This document shows, one piece after another, positions 33,089-44,110 of a stretch of 57,039 bases of DNA. The notes under the pieces were generated by a model. It ran no database searches. It was given only the letters and a program-made list of their open reading frames with translations, and was not told the DNA's origin. The first letter of the stretch is position 1; each line of letters begins with the position of its first letter. Source of the stretch: Folioceros fuciformis (Eukaryota > Anthocerotophyta > Anthocerotopsida > Anthocerotales); contig JBNGIO010005929.1 in NCBI GenBank assembly GCA_049999805.1, positions 1 through 57,039 of the forward strand. Reading direction: 5' to 3'. The position numbers and the translations under genes were made by a program.

Positions 33089-36000
33089 CTAGAGCTCAAA
33101 CCGTTCACAAGCTGTAGTGACAGCCAGGACACGGTTTCCAGCTGGCTTCCGCTTCCGACTCGTAAGCATCTCAATTTTGTTACTGGCATCTACATGTGCG
33201 TGATATTCATAAGGTGGCTTCTGGAACACTCCAACTTGAATCCCCAAGTCCACCTGACTTGCAGGGTACAAGTAACACCAGGATGGCTCCTGTTCCGCTT
33301 TAGAGTAAAGCCGCTACCAAAACCATGAACATACCATAAACCCTAAACCATATGTACATACAAACGAAGCTTCGCCAACACCATGATTGGTCCTGAAGTC
33401 CATCCATTCACAGCTGCAATCTCAGCTGGCACATTCGCTCTGTGGCCTCTGGCAGGCACATGCGTCCAAATGGTTGCTACCGGCAATTGCTCCCAATGGG
33501 CCCCACCTTCTGACGTGCTCCAATGTCGGAGAGAGAATGAGAACTGTGGTCATAAAAGAAGCTGCACCTGTAGGTCAGCGAGGCATGTCCTGGACAGGGT
33601 ACGGTGCCACAGGAGGGGTCAGGTTGCTCCATCGTGTGGGTGCTACAGTAGGTCTGATTGCCGGTCTCGAACATCACATTGACTTTTCTCAAAAGACAGC
33701 TGATCTGCATGAGGTACCACGATTTCAAGCCTGTTAGTGAACTCGCACTGAATCAACCATTCGGCCTAGTGGTGAGACGCGGCCTCACCGGCAAATCTCT
33801 GAAGTCGTTTGACCCAAACAGTGCTCCTTTTTGGTAGCAACGGTACTTTGTTTCAGATGGCCAGAAGAACTTCCTGCATCTCATGTGAGTCGGACTACAA
33901 ACAGAACTTAACGAGCCACCATCTCCCGCTCTGATCACCACCGGCGACCACAGAGATTCAATGCGAACCACCTGGGACATTGCTCTTTGGTCTTCAGAGA
34001 GCGACACCTGGAAAGATAAATTTTTAGGAATTTTGGATGTGGCTGGTCGACCCTTGGAGGTTCAACCAGCAGCCCAATCGCAAGGCGACATGACCACAAC
34101 TTGCCACGAAGAAATCGAAATTTCAGTATTCAATCCGAGCTCCCCGGAACTCTAGCCAATCTTTCATACCTCCACAATATCACCGACGTAATACTCCACA
34201 TCATCCAATCTGCAAGCTTCATAGAACAAGTTGTTCTAAAGAGATGCCCGACAAGAGTATGCATCTGGAAAGAAGTCGGCAATCTCCTGTATAGACTGTG
34301 GTACAGTGGCAGGTGACCTAAAACAACTTCCTTTCCCCACACAGTGTGGTCTTTGAGGAGGCTGTGCAGAGACAGCATCAGCAACGATACGTTTTGATCT
34401 TTTCTTCCTCACCACAAGAAAATCAGTAGAGCATGCCACGTCACACAACTGCAGTGGATCACCCCTTGACTCTGGCAAGGGGAGAAGGCTGTGGGAGAGC
34501 AAACTTTGCACTAACCACTCTGCAGGCTGCACAACAAAGCATAGAATAAGCTGTCTAGGGCCCTCTAACATTTTGAGATTGCTTGGACTGAGACACATTT
34601 AGCAAAAACTAGAGTTACAAGGGTTGCAAAAGGGGAGCACAAACCACAATCGGCATGTTGAACTTGAGGGCCAAGGCTCTCTGTCTCTGAGGTAACTCCT
34701 TGAGATCCTCAACAATGAGAACATCCAAAAACATAGGTCCACTTCTGCTTGCCTGCTTCAAGCTCGTCAGAGTCTTCAGCACTCGGCCTCCACCATGCTG
34801 AACCAAGAGTCCATTCAACATTGTCATCTACTGCAGAAACAACAAAACTATGCCTGTTTGACTAGCGGGGTACCTCAAGTAGAGCTGAGAGCCTCAAACG
34901 GAAGGACAATTGGCCATACAAGACAGCCTGCAGGCCGTCAAGAATCGGTTTCCCACATCTGTTCATGAGATTGTTCTTGCTTGGCAGCTTGAATCTGTAC
35001 TCGTATCTGTCAACCGTGTACAATATTTTTCAAAGACTCTAAATGTGCAAGTCCACTTGCACAAGCATTCCGTTGGCCTGGTCCAGCCAAACACAAGGCA
35101 GCACAGTATTGAACACACTTGAAGGTGAGAGGCTTACTCACTGTACGGCAGGCACTGCCCTCTAGCTATTGAGGAAGATATCCAATCAGGCTTTAGAGGC
35201 GGGCAACCTATTGCACAGCCATACAAGAACTTGGGGGTGCGAACCTAAGCCACACACGATAAGACCCTGTTACTTACGCCGAGTGCTGGTAGAAGATGAC
35301 AAGGATAGAGGGAAAAGATGAACCTGCTGTGGGGCAATCACAATTGGTGGTCGGTTTTGAACCCTTGATGTTGACCTCAGCATCTTTACTTGCAAGATAG
35401 ATGGTGGAGGAATCTCTTGTAGGACTGAACCGCCGTGGTCTTCAATTATTTGTTCGACCTCACTCCTTTCCTGAGGCTTGTATCCCGTGAGAAGAAATTG
35501 AAGGCCCCTGAAAAGGTATCTAGATGAAGCTGTTTTGTTGACCATTCTTCTTGAAGAATGGTCAGGGCAAACTCCAGCTGCTCCTCGGCTCTCTTTCGCT
35601 GAGAAATGCTTGTCTAACGTTTCATACAGCCGAGGAGCTTCAGGGCACTTTTTTCGTCTCTGATCTTCTAGTCAGGAAACATGGGAAACTAAGTCAGCTA
35701 CAACTTCACCGCGATAAGCTCTAGTCCATTCCCTGAGATTGATTTCAATTTGTCAATACTCTGCTTTTTTCCATTAAGGAATTGATCACCACGCCATTTC
35801 AACAAAGTCCAGAAATAGATTCATGCATCTGCTAAGATCAAACGTTCCTCAGCGTACTCACATGTTTTGACCTTCACTACCATACAAGGTGGTGTCTGTC
35901 CATGGGCCTGAATAGTTGGGAGATGTGCAGATGCAACGTGATCTGCACCTAACCATCCGGCATTGAAAACTGACTGAGAGTTGTTGTCAGTTGGGGATTT

Positions 36001-38030
36001 TGTAGTCTGAGAATCCACAACTCTGCGAGAACGCAGATGAGCTACATTTACGCCCGGCCATAACAAAGGTGGAGAATCTGCACAGTTATCATGCTGCAAC
36101 GAAGAACGACCCTCGACTTCCACTGGGCAGCCCCTGTTGACTGGTTCCCCACTGAGCATGGTTGGACGCCTGCTTTCACCCGATGTCAGCTGTAAAGTAG
36201 AGAGATGGATGTCAACATGATCGGAAGGTGTGCTGTAAGGCCTAAGTGATCGATTTCTCTTCCGCTTAACCCCATTAACGCTACTCTCTTTGTCTTGGCA
36301 CTCTCGTAGGGACTGCATGACCTGGGCAAGAACCATGTCATGAGTTGCCAGCAACATTGGCAGCATCACGAGAGTCCGAACCATACTCATGTTATTGATA
36401 CATCTGTGAATATGTGCTAGTGGGATTAGCTATTCTGGAAGGCACAGGAGAACGTACCGGATCTTTGGCACACATAGTGGAGCACGACACTGAGCATTGC
36501 GATGGAAATGTCCGGAGGTTCATCTCGGCACTAGAGTCGACCACATTTGGCCTCCTCGTTTCTGGAATCCCTGCCTTCCCTCCAGCCAATCCCTTACAGT
36601 CCGGATCTCGTCCTGAAAATATACCTCGACACACTATGTCACCTGACTCTGTTAGATTGCTGTATTCCAGCTGAACTTTCTTTGGAACTGGTCCTAGGAC
36701 TCTTGGCCTACGGCCTACTTGTCTCAGCTCCTGATAATAGTCAAAACCAGCGGTTTCTCTTGTCAGATGGATGCGTTGCATAGAAAAGCTTCTGCGCAGC
36801 TACACAAAACTGCGTGGCGGAAGGCCTATCGATAACAGTGCACGCCATCGGCCCTTGTACAAATGGGAACACAAGCTCACAAGCGAATTCTCTGACCGAT
36901 TACCTCAAGCAGAGTCTGCTTCCAGGGTGTCGAGGATGCAGCTCCCTTCCCGGACGCCGCCTGTTCATCCCTATGAAGGTTTGGTCCATCAGCAGATAGA
37001 TGCGACGCATGAAAGCGCTCCCGAACCACTATGCGACACTATGACATGCCAGAAGGCATATCGGCAAAGTACAAGCCCTAGTATCGCTCCACGTTCAAAT
37101 GAATTACGAGCTCACAAGCGAATTACGTATCTGGCCGGTTACCTCAAGCAGAATCTTCTTCCGGGATACGGAGGATGCAGTGCCCCTTCCAAAACCATCC
37201 TCTTCATCCATACAAAGGTCTGGTCCATCAGCAGACGTATCGGTAACACTAGTTTTGGTCATCCGGCCACAGTCCTCAGGTGAGGACCGACATAATTCTG
37301 CAGCAGACCTAGAATGGAAGGTCTCAGTCTGACCTCTGGCATCCACAACACCGACAGAGACCTCATGAGGAACAAGAACCGAAGCCCCGACATCACACAG
37401 CTGTTTCCTTTCTTCACCCTCCCCAATATCGCCAGCGATACAGAGTCCAACATCAATAAAAGCTTCATTCGCAACCGATTCATCCAGATCCGCCATAGGA
37501 GTCTTATCCTTCGAGCCAGGTGCATCTTCCAACGTAAACAGATACTCCAGACCAAGACTTCTACGCGCATACTTCATCCGATACGCGGCGTCCACAATTG
37601 CAGATCTTGAAAGCGTATTTCCCATCAGCTCCGCGACCACAACTCCCTCTTCGGCAGCCACCAGATAGTCCACTATAACCTCCTCCTCCAAAACAAGCAG
37701 TTCAGAAGTGGCCCTTGCCCGCTTGTTGCTCATGATTTTACTCCCGGCCCTTACAGCGCCATCGGATATCTCCGCAGCAAGGGCGACCTCATCAGAAGAC
37801 AAAGACCTCTGCCCCTTCTGAAATTTCACCCTCGAGGGGCCGCCACGGAGCCCACTGGGCGGCAAGTACGGTTCTGTAGATGGAGTGTTGACAGAGTCCT
37901 TCATCTTCCCTGCAAGCAAGCAACTTCCATAAGGCACATTGAGACCCGAATTTGGGACCTGCTGCTGTCCGAGACCATTATCGGTCGCCTTCTGCGCACA
38001 AACAGTACGTGCTCCCTGCACCACGCTCAT
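33089..38030 (-). CDS. 53BP1/Crb2-like tandem BRCT protein with C-terminal BAH domain
   Basis: Exons (minus): 37143-38030, 36904-37038, 36458-36799, 35862-36390, 35324-35664, 35142-35244, 34874-35006, 34645-34827, 34318-34526, 34170-34209, 33789-34007, 33507-33704, 33089-33313; about 1180 aa. Phase closes except at exon 3/4 (bounds approximate) and exon 6/7. The N-terminal half is acidic, Ser-rich and low in conservation. BRCT1 (about 675-790): Y-L-F-R-G-L-Q-F-L-L-T-G, D-H-G-G-S-V, T-P-K-F-L-Y-G-C-A-I-G and P-D-W-I. BRCT2 (about 810-910): R-L-R-L-S-A-L-L, G-G-G-R-V-L-K-T, D-V-L-I-V-E-D and the Trp helix A-E-W-L-V-Q-S-L-L. BAH (about 955-1106): V-E-Y-Y-V-G-D-I-V-E, C-R-K-F-F-W-P-S-E-T and G-A-L-F-G-S-N-D-F. 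Tandem BRCTs bind phosphoproteins in DNA-damage signalling; BAH domains bind nucleosomes or modified histones. A chromatin-linked damage mediator is inferred. Confidence 0.75.
36815..37235. repeat. Tandem duplication of ~190 bp within the BRCT-BAH gene
   Basis: The segment at about 36815-37000 matches the one at about 37047-37235 with substitutions and small indels. Each copy carries an exon end coding S-A-D-G-P-(D/N)-L...L-L-E, the same donor position (CTTGAG|GTAA) and the first part of the intron. Exon 2 is thus a diverged copy of the end of exon 1. Confidence 0.8.
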
Positions 38031-38459
38031 AGTTGTCTACGCGCTGGACAACAGTCCACACAACAACCCATATTACGTCCACCCGCACATCCCACTCAGG
38101 TACTGGAGCCGCAGTGTATACATGCAGTCCAGGCCAGAATGATATAAGCCTGTCGCGTGAAGAGGACATGAATCGATTCGTCACGTCTCGTAGTCTCGGG
38201 CTTGCAAGCGCCTACTGTCGAGTCACTTCACAATCCAAAACGCGGGAACCCTCGACCAACTACCTGATATGACATGGCAGTGCAAGTGATCACATTCCAC
38301 CTGGAACATTTTTTGTTGTTTGAGATACATTATTGAAATGTATTCGGAGGAAGAAAGATATATGATATATAGGGAGACTTTATGACAAGGGAAAGAGACG
38401 GGAAACCATTTATCCAATGAAATGTAGGGTTTGGCACTAATGTCAAGCATATCATACTA
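38031..38459. other. 5' flank of the BRCT-BAH gene
   Basis: Expected to hold the promoter and 5' leader of the minus-strand gene starting at 38030. AT content rises to the right, into the repeat island. No gene seen. Confidence 0.4.
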
Positions 38460-38754
38460 TGTGGTGTGAGCCACCTCTTAAGACTACCCTCTTACTTATG
38501 GAGTGCCTTTTCAATCCTTAAGGCTACCTTCTTACTCCTTAGTGCTCCTTCAATCCTCAAGGCTACCCTCTAACTCCTTGAGGCACCTTCTCCTTAGAGT
38601 GCGCTCTCACTCCTTTAAACTATCCTCTTATTCCTTAGAGGCTCCTTGTCCTTGAGGGTCCGCCTCCCTCATTGAAGAGCTCTCTCCTTGATAATTGAGG
38701 GTGCTTTCTCCCTCTATGGGGGTACCTTCTCCTTTGAGGATGCTTTCTCCTCAA
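38460..38754. repeat. Low-complexity CTCCTT(G/A)AGG-type imperfect tandem array
   Basis: Many short imperfect units built from CTACCCTCTTACTCCTT, CTCCTTGAGGG and CTTTCTCC strings, with irregular spacing. The same strings occur at the junctions of the 300-bp repeat that follows. Confidence 0.65.
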
Positions 38755-39640
38755 GGGTGCCCTTCTATTAAGGGCACCATCAAGACATAGTGAAGATTGA
38801 TTATATCCATCGATTTAGGGTTTATAATATAAGATAATGCATGGTATGGCACTCTCAAATCCAACAATTCCCAAATCTATAGGATATAGTAAAGCATCAC
38901 TACGTTTTAAGACTTTTCATTTAGAGAGCTCTCTACTTGATTCTTGAGAGCACTCTCTCCTTCAATGTGCTCTCTTTTATGTGCCTTTTATGAGGCTCAT
39001 AAAAGGTGTTGTCTTCTTAATTACTAAGGACTAGAGCACCTTCTTCTTAAGGGTGTCTTTTTATTGAGGGCACCATTTGAACATGGTGAAGTGTGACTAT
39101 ATCCATTGGTTTAGGGTTTATAGTATAAGATAATACTAGGTTTATGAAATGGACTTAAAGTTTGTTACCAAAATTGTTGTAGAGCACGCTCAAATCCAAC
39201 AATTCCTAAAACTATTAGATATAGTCGAACATAACTATATTTTGAGACGTCTTATTTAGGGCGCTTTCTCCTTCATCCTTGAGGGCCCCTCTCATTGAGG
39301 GGGCACTCTTCTTGATTCTTGAGAACACCCTCTTCTTCACTCTTGAGGCCTAGGGCGGCTTCTTCTTAAGGGTGCCCTTCTATTGAAGGCACCATCAGAA
39401 CATGGTGAAGTTGGACTATATCCGTTGGTGTTGGTTTGGGTTCCATTGAATAAGATCATTTCAGGTTTATTAAATGGACTTTAAGGTTGTTACCAAACTT
39501 GTTCGAACACCACTCTCAACTCTAGAAATTCTGAAAACTATTGCATATAGTCGAACATCACTATGTTCTAAGACTTCTCATTCAAGGAGCTCTTTCCTCG
39601 ATCCTTGAGGGGGCCCTCTCATGGAGGACGCTTTCTTCTT
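38755..39640. repeat. Three tandem copies of a ~300-bp unit
   Basis: Copies begin at 38755, 39050 and 39370, each opening with GGGTG(C/T)CCTTCTATT. Shared landmarks are GGCACCAT, AACATGGTGAAG, TATATCC(A/G)TTGG, TTTAGGGTTTATA, AATAAGAT, TCAAATCCAACAATTC and AAACTATT(A/G)GATATAGTCGAACAT. Periods are 295 and 320 bp. The second and third copies share an inserted block containing GGTTTATGAAATGGACTT. No coding potential. Confidence 0.85.
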
Positions 39641-39814
39641 AGTTCTCGCTCGTGGGTGGAAGGATGTTGAAGAGGAGGCCGGCTAGGAGCATAAGCATAG
39701 GACGTGGGATGAGTGAGAGCAAAATCACTGCTGCCACTTGTGCTGGACGTGCATTTGTGGGCAGTCCTACGTTATGGTCGTAGGTGGAAGGTGTGTAGTG
39801 TCCACTTACAGTAT

Positions 39815-39930
39815 CTCAGAAATCCACTCCCATCAAAGGAGGAAGAGTGATAGGGGGGAGAGGGAGGTCGACCTCAGAAATCCACTCCCATCAAAGGAGG
39901 AAGAGTGATAGGGGGGAGAGGGAGGTCGAC
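39815..39930. repeat. Perfect 58-bp direct duplication
   Basis: Two adjacent identical 58-bp units that start CTCAGAAATCC and end GGAGGTCGAC. Identity is complete, so the duplication is recent or an assembly artefact. Confidence 0.9.
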
Positions 39931-41409
39931 CGCCTTCTATAAGGCTCTATTGTGCTTATGCATTAACTAATGTCTGTATGAAATATGTCTACCAATCACC
40001 CAACCACTGCTTGTAAAAACTATTCAACAATGTCGTCCCCTAAAAATGCACCCGATCTTTGTAAGCATCGCTCTCTTCATCTTCTTATTGGGAATCCTAC
40101 CGATAACAAAGACTGGCTTAAAGAGGTGACGTCGGCTCCCCTTCTTCCGGAAACCTTCACAGGAATGCTAGTGAGTGTGCCACCGCAGGCCAACCTGCGA
40201 TCGCCGTTACCTCCTACTCATCTTGAGACCCTGCACTCTTCGCCAAGCTAGCTGTCAAGGCCATGTGCCTCCTCATAGCCGGGCTGGAAAGTAGGCCCCC
40301 ATTCCCAGTGTATTTTCAGTTCCTGTAAGCAGGTGTTTCCCTTGTGTTGACAAAACACCCGATTTGAGCGGGCTTGACAAGCCCACCACCTTCATGCAAC
40401 TATTGTCGGGTTGACAGGCGATGTGGGATTCGTGCATGTTCAGCTTCTGTTAGGCAAGAACTTCACACAGCTCTTGCCGCCTAATAAGCACCATCATGGT
40501 TGCACTGTCGTAGGGGCTATGAGAGCACGTTAGTAGCCTGCGCTCGCCATCTAGTCACACATGAAGAGCCCCTGAATGCTGGGCCATGTTCCACTTGCTA
40601 TCTGCAACGTCTAAGTTGCCTTACCCACTGTACCACCCATACTTGCCATCTCCACAATAGGAAGCCACCAATCATTCTCTCTTGACCTAGGGACCCTCCT
40701 CCTTTGGTTCACAGTCTCCAGGCTTTGTCACTTCGCCTCAGAAGCCGCCGGTTGGATATTCTTGCCTCCGGAGTCAGGCTTCGCGCATACCCTAAACCCT
40801 AACCATTCCACGGCCGTTTATGCTTGCAACTATCTCTTAAACATGTTTGGAAAACTAAGTTATATGTGGTGGGACCCATGGCCTGTATTATTTTCCACGT
40901 GTCATTCTTTTGGCAATCACACGTTCCTACATACATACCAGGTAGCATACAATGTATAATAGTCTTATTAGGTTAATAGTATGTATAATAGTATTAGGAG
41001 GTGTGTATACATACCGGTCATATACTGTATATAATAATATTGATATTAGAGTAGTGAGTAACCCTAGAAAACCAAGATGTGCTTTGAAGACCACTCTAGA
41101 TGCAAGGGTAACCTTGCCTTTGCCAAATTTTGCATTCTTGATATAGGCCAACATTTGAGGCTCCCCCAACCACTATGACACATTCATGTCCCAAATTCGG
41201 CATTCCACCCCCAACTCAATCATGATAGCAGAGACATCATCTAGTCAATGACACATCGTACTAAGTCTTTTATCTCGGAGAGACATTCTTATGGTGTGCT
41301 CATCAAGCCCCAATCCCCCTGAATCATGCCCATAGCTCTCAACTTGACTGCATCCCAAAGAGAAGGTAAATGGTCGAGGCCCCTAGTTGGAAGGAACGCA
41401 TAGGTAAAG
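39931..41409. other. Intergenic part of the repeat island
   Basis: The 88-codon ORF at 39985-40251 has no recognised family. An interstitial telomere-like CCCTAAACCCTAA lies at 40790-40802. AT-rich palindromic-looking sequence occurs near 40960-41040. Nothing else seen. Confidence 0.4.
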
Positions 41410-41509
41410 NNNNNNNNNNNNNNNNNNNNNNNNNNNNNNNNNNNNNNNNNNNNNNNNNNNNNNNNNNNNNNNNNNNNNNNNNNNNNNNNNNNNNNNNNNN
41501 NNNNNNNNN
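41410..41509. other. Assembly gap of 100 N in the repeat island
   Basis: Exactly 100 N, a placeholder of unknown true length, next to retroelement remnants; probably a collapsed repeat. Confidence 0.95.
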
Positions 41510-41630
41510 TCGTTGGCATGTAGTAATAATATGTTTTCTCCACCTTCTTCCGCCTGAGCACACAAACCTTGTTGGTTGTGCGTGCTACCCCTAAGAAAAA
41601 GTTGCTCTAAACTTTGCTAGCCCAATGTCA

Positions 41631-41726
41631 TGTTTCGGAGTTAGCCCTTCATGACTTCTTCATGACCCCTTTATGTCGTGTTTCGGAGTTAGCCCTCCAT
41701 GACTTCTTCATGACCCCTTTGAATCT
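41631..41726. repeat. 48-bp direct duplication at the end of the LINE ORF1 remnant
   Basis: TGTTTCGGAGTTAGCCCT-CATGACTTCTTCATGACCCCTT occurs twice (starts 41631 and 41679). It extends the minus-strand reading frame with a repeated K-G-V-M-K-K-S tail. Confidence 0.8.
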
Positions 41727-42506
41727 AGGCAATGGACCAAATTGAGTCACCTCTGATTTATCGCTGCTACCTCCAACTCCTAAACAAAGCGGACAAGCTT
41801 GGTTAAGGTGATTTTGTAGGCCACAACCCCCGCACCTAATAGGTAGGTTTGGGTAGTCAAAGAGTTGGGTGTAGCATTTGGAGGAATCCTCTGGATCACG
41901 AACAACAGCACCTGCAAGCAAAGATGAGAGGCTATATACTCTCACACCAAATCGTGGTGGTTTGCTTTTGTTGAAGAAATGAGAACCCACCTTGGGCACC
42001 TCCACCACTTGACCAATTGTCTCTAGAATTTTGCGAATCCTTGGGGCAAGTTGGATAGGCACGGCGGAAAGTCCCACCCATAGAAAATGTTGCTTGATTT
42101 TGGATTGCATGATTGTCTTCCTAAGAGACCACGCCTCCACCAACACCAAGATGGAACCTCGGAAGGACAACGTCGTTTGTAAGAGTGCTTGGGCTCCTGC
42201 TGCCTCGTCACATTTAATCTGGAAGGAACCATTGTCTTTCAGGAAGAGATATGCTTGGGGACATCCCGTAACTTGTGCCACCTAGTCCTCTAGCTCCCCC
42301 ATGGTAGGAGGACCTCCGGAAATTAGCCACCCCACCACCGAGCTGACCACAAGCTTGTCTTCCTTCTTCTGAAAGTATCTCTTCTCAGTGAGAACGTTCG
42401 CCAAAGGACCCAACTGTAGACCAGTACCCTCATTCGCTGAACTTGAGGCATATCCTTGACTAGGGTCCACGTTTGGCCTCCCAAGGGCAGAGTCCACCTC
42501 AAGCAT
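41649..42506 (-). pseudogene. LINE-type ORF1 remnant (DUF4283 plus CCHC zinc knuckle)
   Basis: The minus frame reads as a DUF4283 domain: V-V-G-W-L-I-S-G-G-P-P-T, then A-Y-L-F-L-K-D-N-G-S-F-Q-I-K and L-S-F-R-G-S-I-L-V-L-V-E-A-W. A zinc knuckle C-G-G-C-G-L-Q-N-H-L-N-Q-A-C (C-x2-C-x4-H-x4-C) follows. This layout is typical of ORF1 of plant L1-type LINEs, which encodes a nucleic-acid-binding chaperone. One in-frame TAG at 42282-42284 splits the frame, so it is a pseudogene unless read through. No reverse transcriptase ORF2 is visible; the downstream side runs into the assembly gap. Confidence 0.65.
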
Positions 42507-42764
42507 CTGTACCTATTACTCCTTCTCCACCTTTGCCTTCTTCCGACTAGGGTCACTAGAACTAGATGTTGTGGCCATTGTGTTAGGCCCCCACACGTTT
42601 TGCTCATCAAAGCACATACTGAGCACCTTAGCCCATGTGCCAACTTTTCATTCCCCTAGCAGGGGGCTCACAACCTCCATTGTACCTCCAAGCTAGACCA
42701 TCATTCCATATCCAACACACTTACTTCCCGCACCTCCCATGTTCCCCGCCCCAATTCGTATATT

Positions 42765-44110
42765 CTCATCTTTGTTGATAACTTCGCACGGAAGGTATGG
42801 ACTTACCTCTTGAAGGAGAAATCTTAGGTGTTTATGACCTTAAAGGAGTGGAAGGCTTTGGTCGAGAAGGAATGTGGCGACCAACTTAAGATACTTCGTA
42901 GTAACAACAAAGGCGAATATGTATCTTTTCTTTTCCAGAATTTTTGTAAGGCAAACAGCATTATCCAGCAACTCACAATTCCGCACAATCCTTAACAAAA
43001 TGGAGTGGCAAAGTGCAAAATATGGAGCCTTGTTGAAGCCGCTAAGTGCATGCTCCATCATAGTGCCTTGCCTGTACGTTTTTTGGGCGAAACTATTATG
43101 ACAACTACCTTTGTGTTAAATAGAGTTCCAACAAAGGCAGTACCTGACATGACTCCGGAGGAAGCGTGGTGTGGCATCAAGCCTGACATTAGTCATTTAC
43201 GGATATTTGGTTTTACAACTTATGCTCATGTTCCGAAGGCCAACCAAACCTAGTGGGATTTGACAGACATAAAATGCCTTATGCTTGGTTACTCAAATGA
43301 AGGTAAATGGTTTCGATTATATAATCTTACCACAAAGAAGATCATTTTCAATTGGGATGTTGTATTTCATGAGGTTGTCGACCCTACCAAAGGAGTAGGA
43401 GGTCTATCTACGACTCCACTCTTTCCTTAGCAGACTTCTCCTCTGTATGGTCCTAACCCTATTGAGGATTCTATGCCTAGTATCAACCCGATGCCACCCA
43501 CTTCAATACATGTCATATCTTCTCAACTTTGTGACATAGAGGGGGGAAACTCTTGATGTCCCTGCAGTTGGAGAATTAGATGAAGCTCTTGGAAGCATTG
43601 TAGCTGAAGACATCACAGCATTCTAGAGACATTGCCTATCTTACATAGATCAACGAGAGAAAGCAAACCTTCACAAAAGCTCTTAGACCTCATCAATGGC
43701 TGTGTGCAGGAGAAGTTGGAATATTTTGCAGATGCTACAAAACCATGAAGCTTGAAGAAAGCCTTCGAAGGTCCAAGGCAAAGGAATGGAAAGAGGCTAT
43801 GGACAATGAATACCACTCACTTATCAAAAATAAAACTTGGACAATCACTCTTCTACCCCCTAGAAGGAAAATCTTAGGGTCCAAGTGGACATTCAAGTTC
43901 AAGCGAAAGGCCAAGAGTAGCATAGAGGGCTACACAAGGACGAAACACATTGAAGTTAAGCATCACTTCATTAGGAAGAAAGATCTATTTAAAGAAATAG
44001 AATTAGCTTATTGCCCTTGCTGATATTCTTACCAAAGGTTTAGCCTTAGAAAAAGCATATAAAGTTTAACAAGATAATAGGTTTAACTGAGTAAGTCTTA
44101 TAGGTTAGCT
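42765..44110 (+). mobile_element. Ty1-Copia retrotransposon fragment, internally deleted and inactivated
   Basis: The integrase part runs from F-V-D-N-F-A-R-K-V-W at 42771 through L-K-E-W-K-A-L-V-E-K-E and L-R-S-N-N-K-G-E-Y (the catalytic D of LRSDNGGEY is now N) to S-H-L-R-I-F-G. In-frame stops interrupt it near 42837, 42991 and 43251. A frameshift follows, then the start of reverse transcriptase at about 43745 (K-E-W-K-E-A-M-D-N-E-Y). That joins directly to the end of RNase H (K-H-I-E-V-K-H-H-F, then D-I-L-T-K-G-L-A near 44020-44045). Most of RT and RNase H is missing. No gag, protease or obvious LTR pair was found. Confidence 0.85.

Noticed and set aside
38460-39640. Regular repeats considered as a CRISPR array
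   Set aside because: Units are long, imperfect and lack unique spacers between identical short repeats; the context is a plant nuclear genome.
40785-40805. Telomere-like CCCTAAACCCTAA considered as a chromosome end or fusion site
   Set aside because: Fewer than two repeat units; such short teloboxes are common in plant intergenic DNA.
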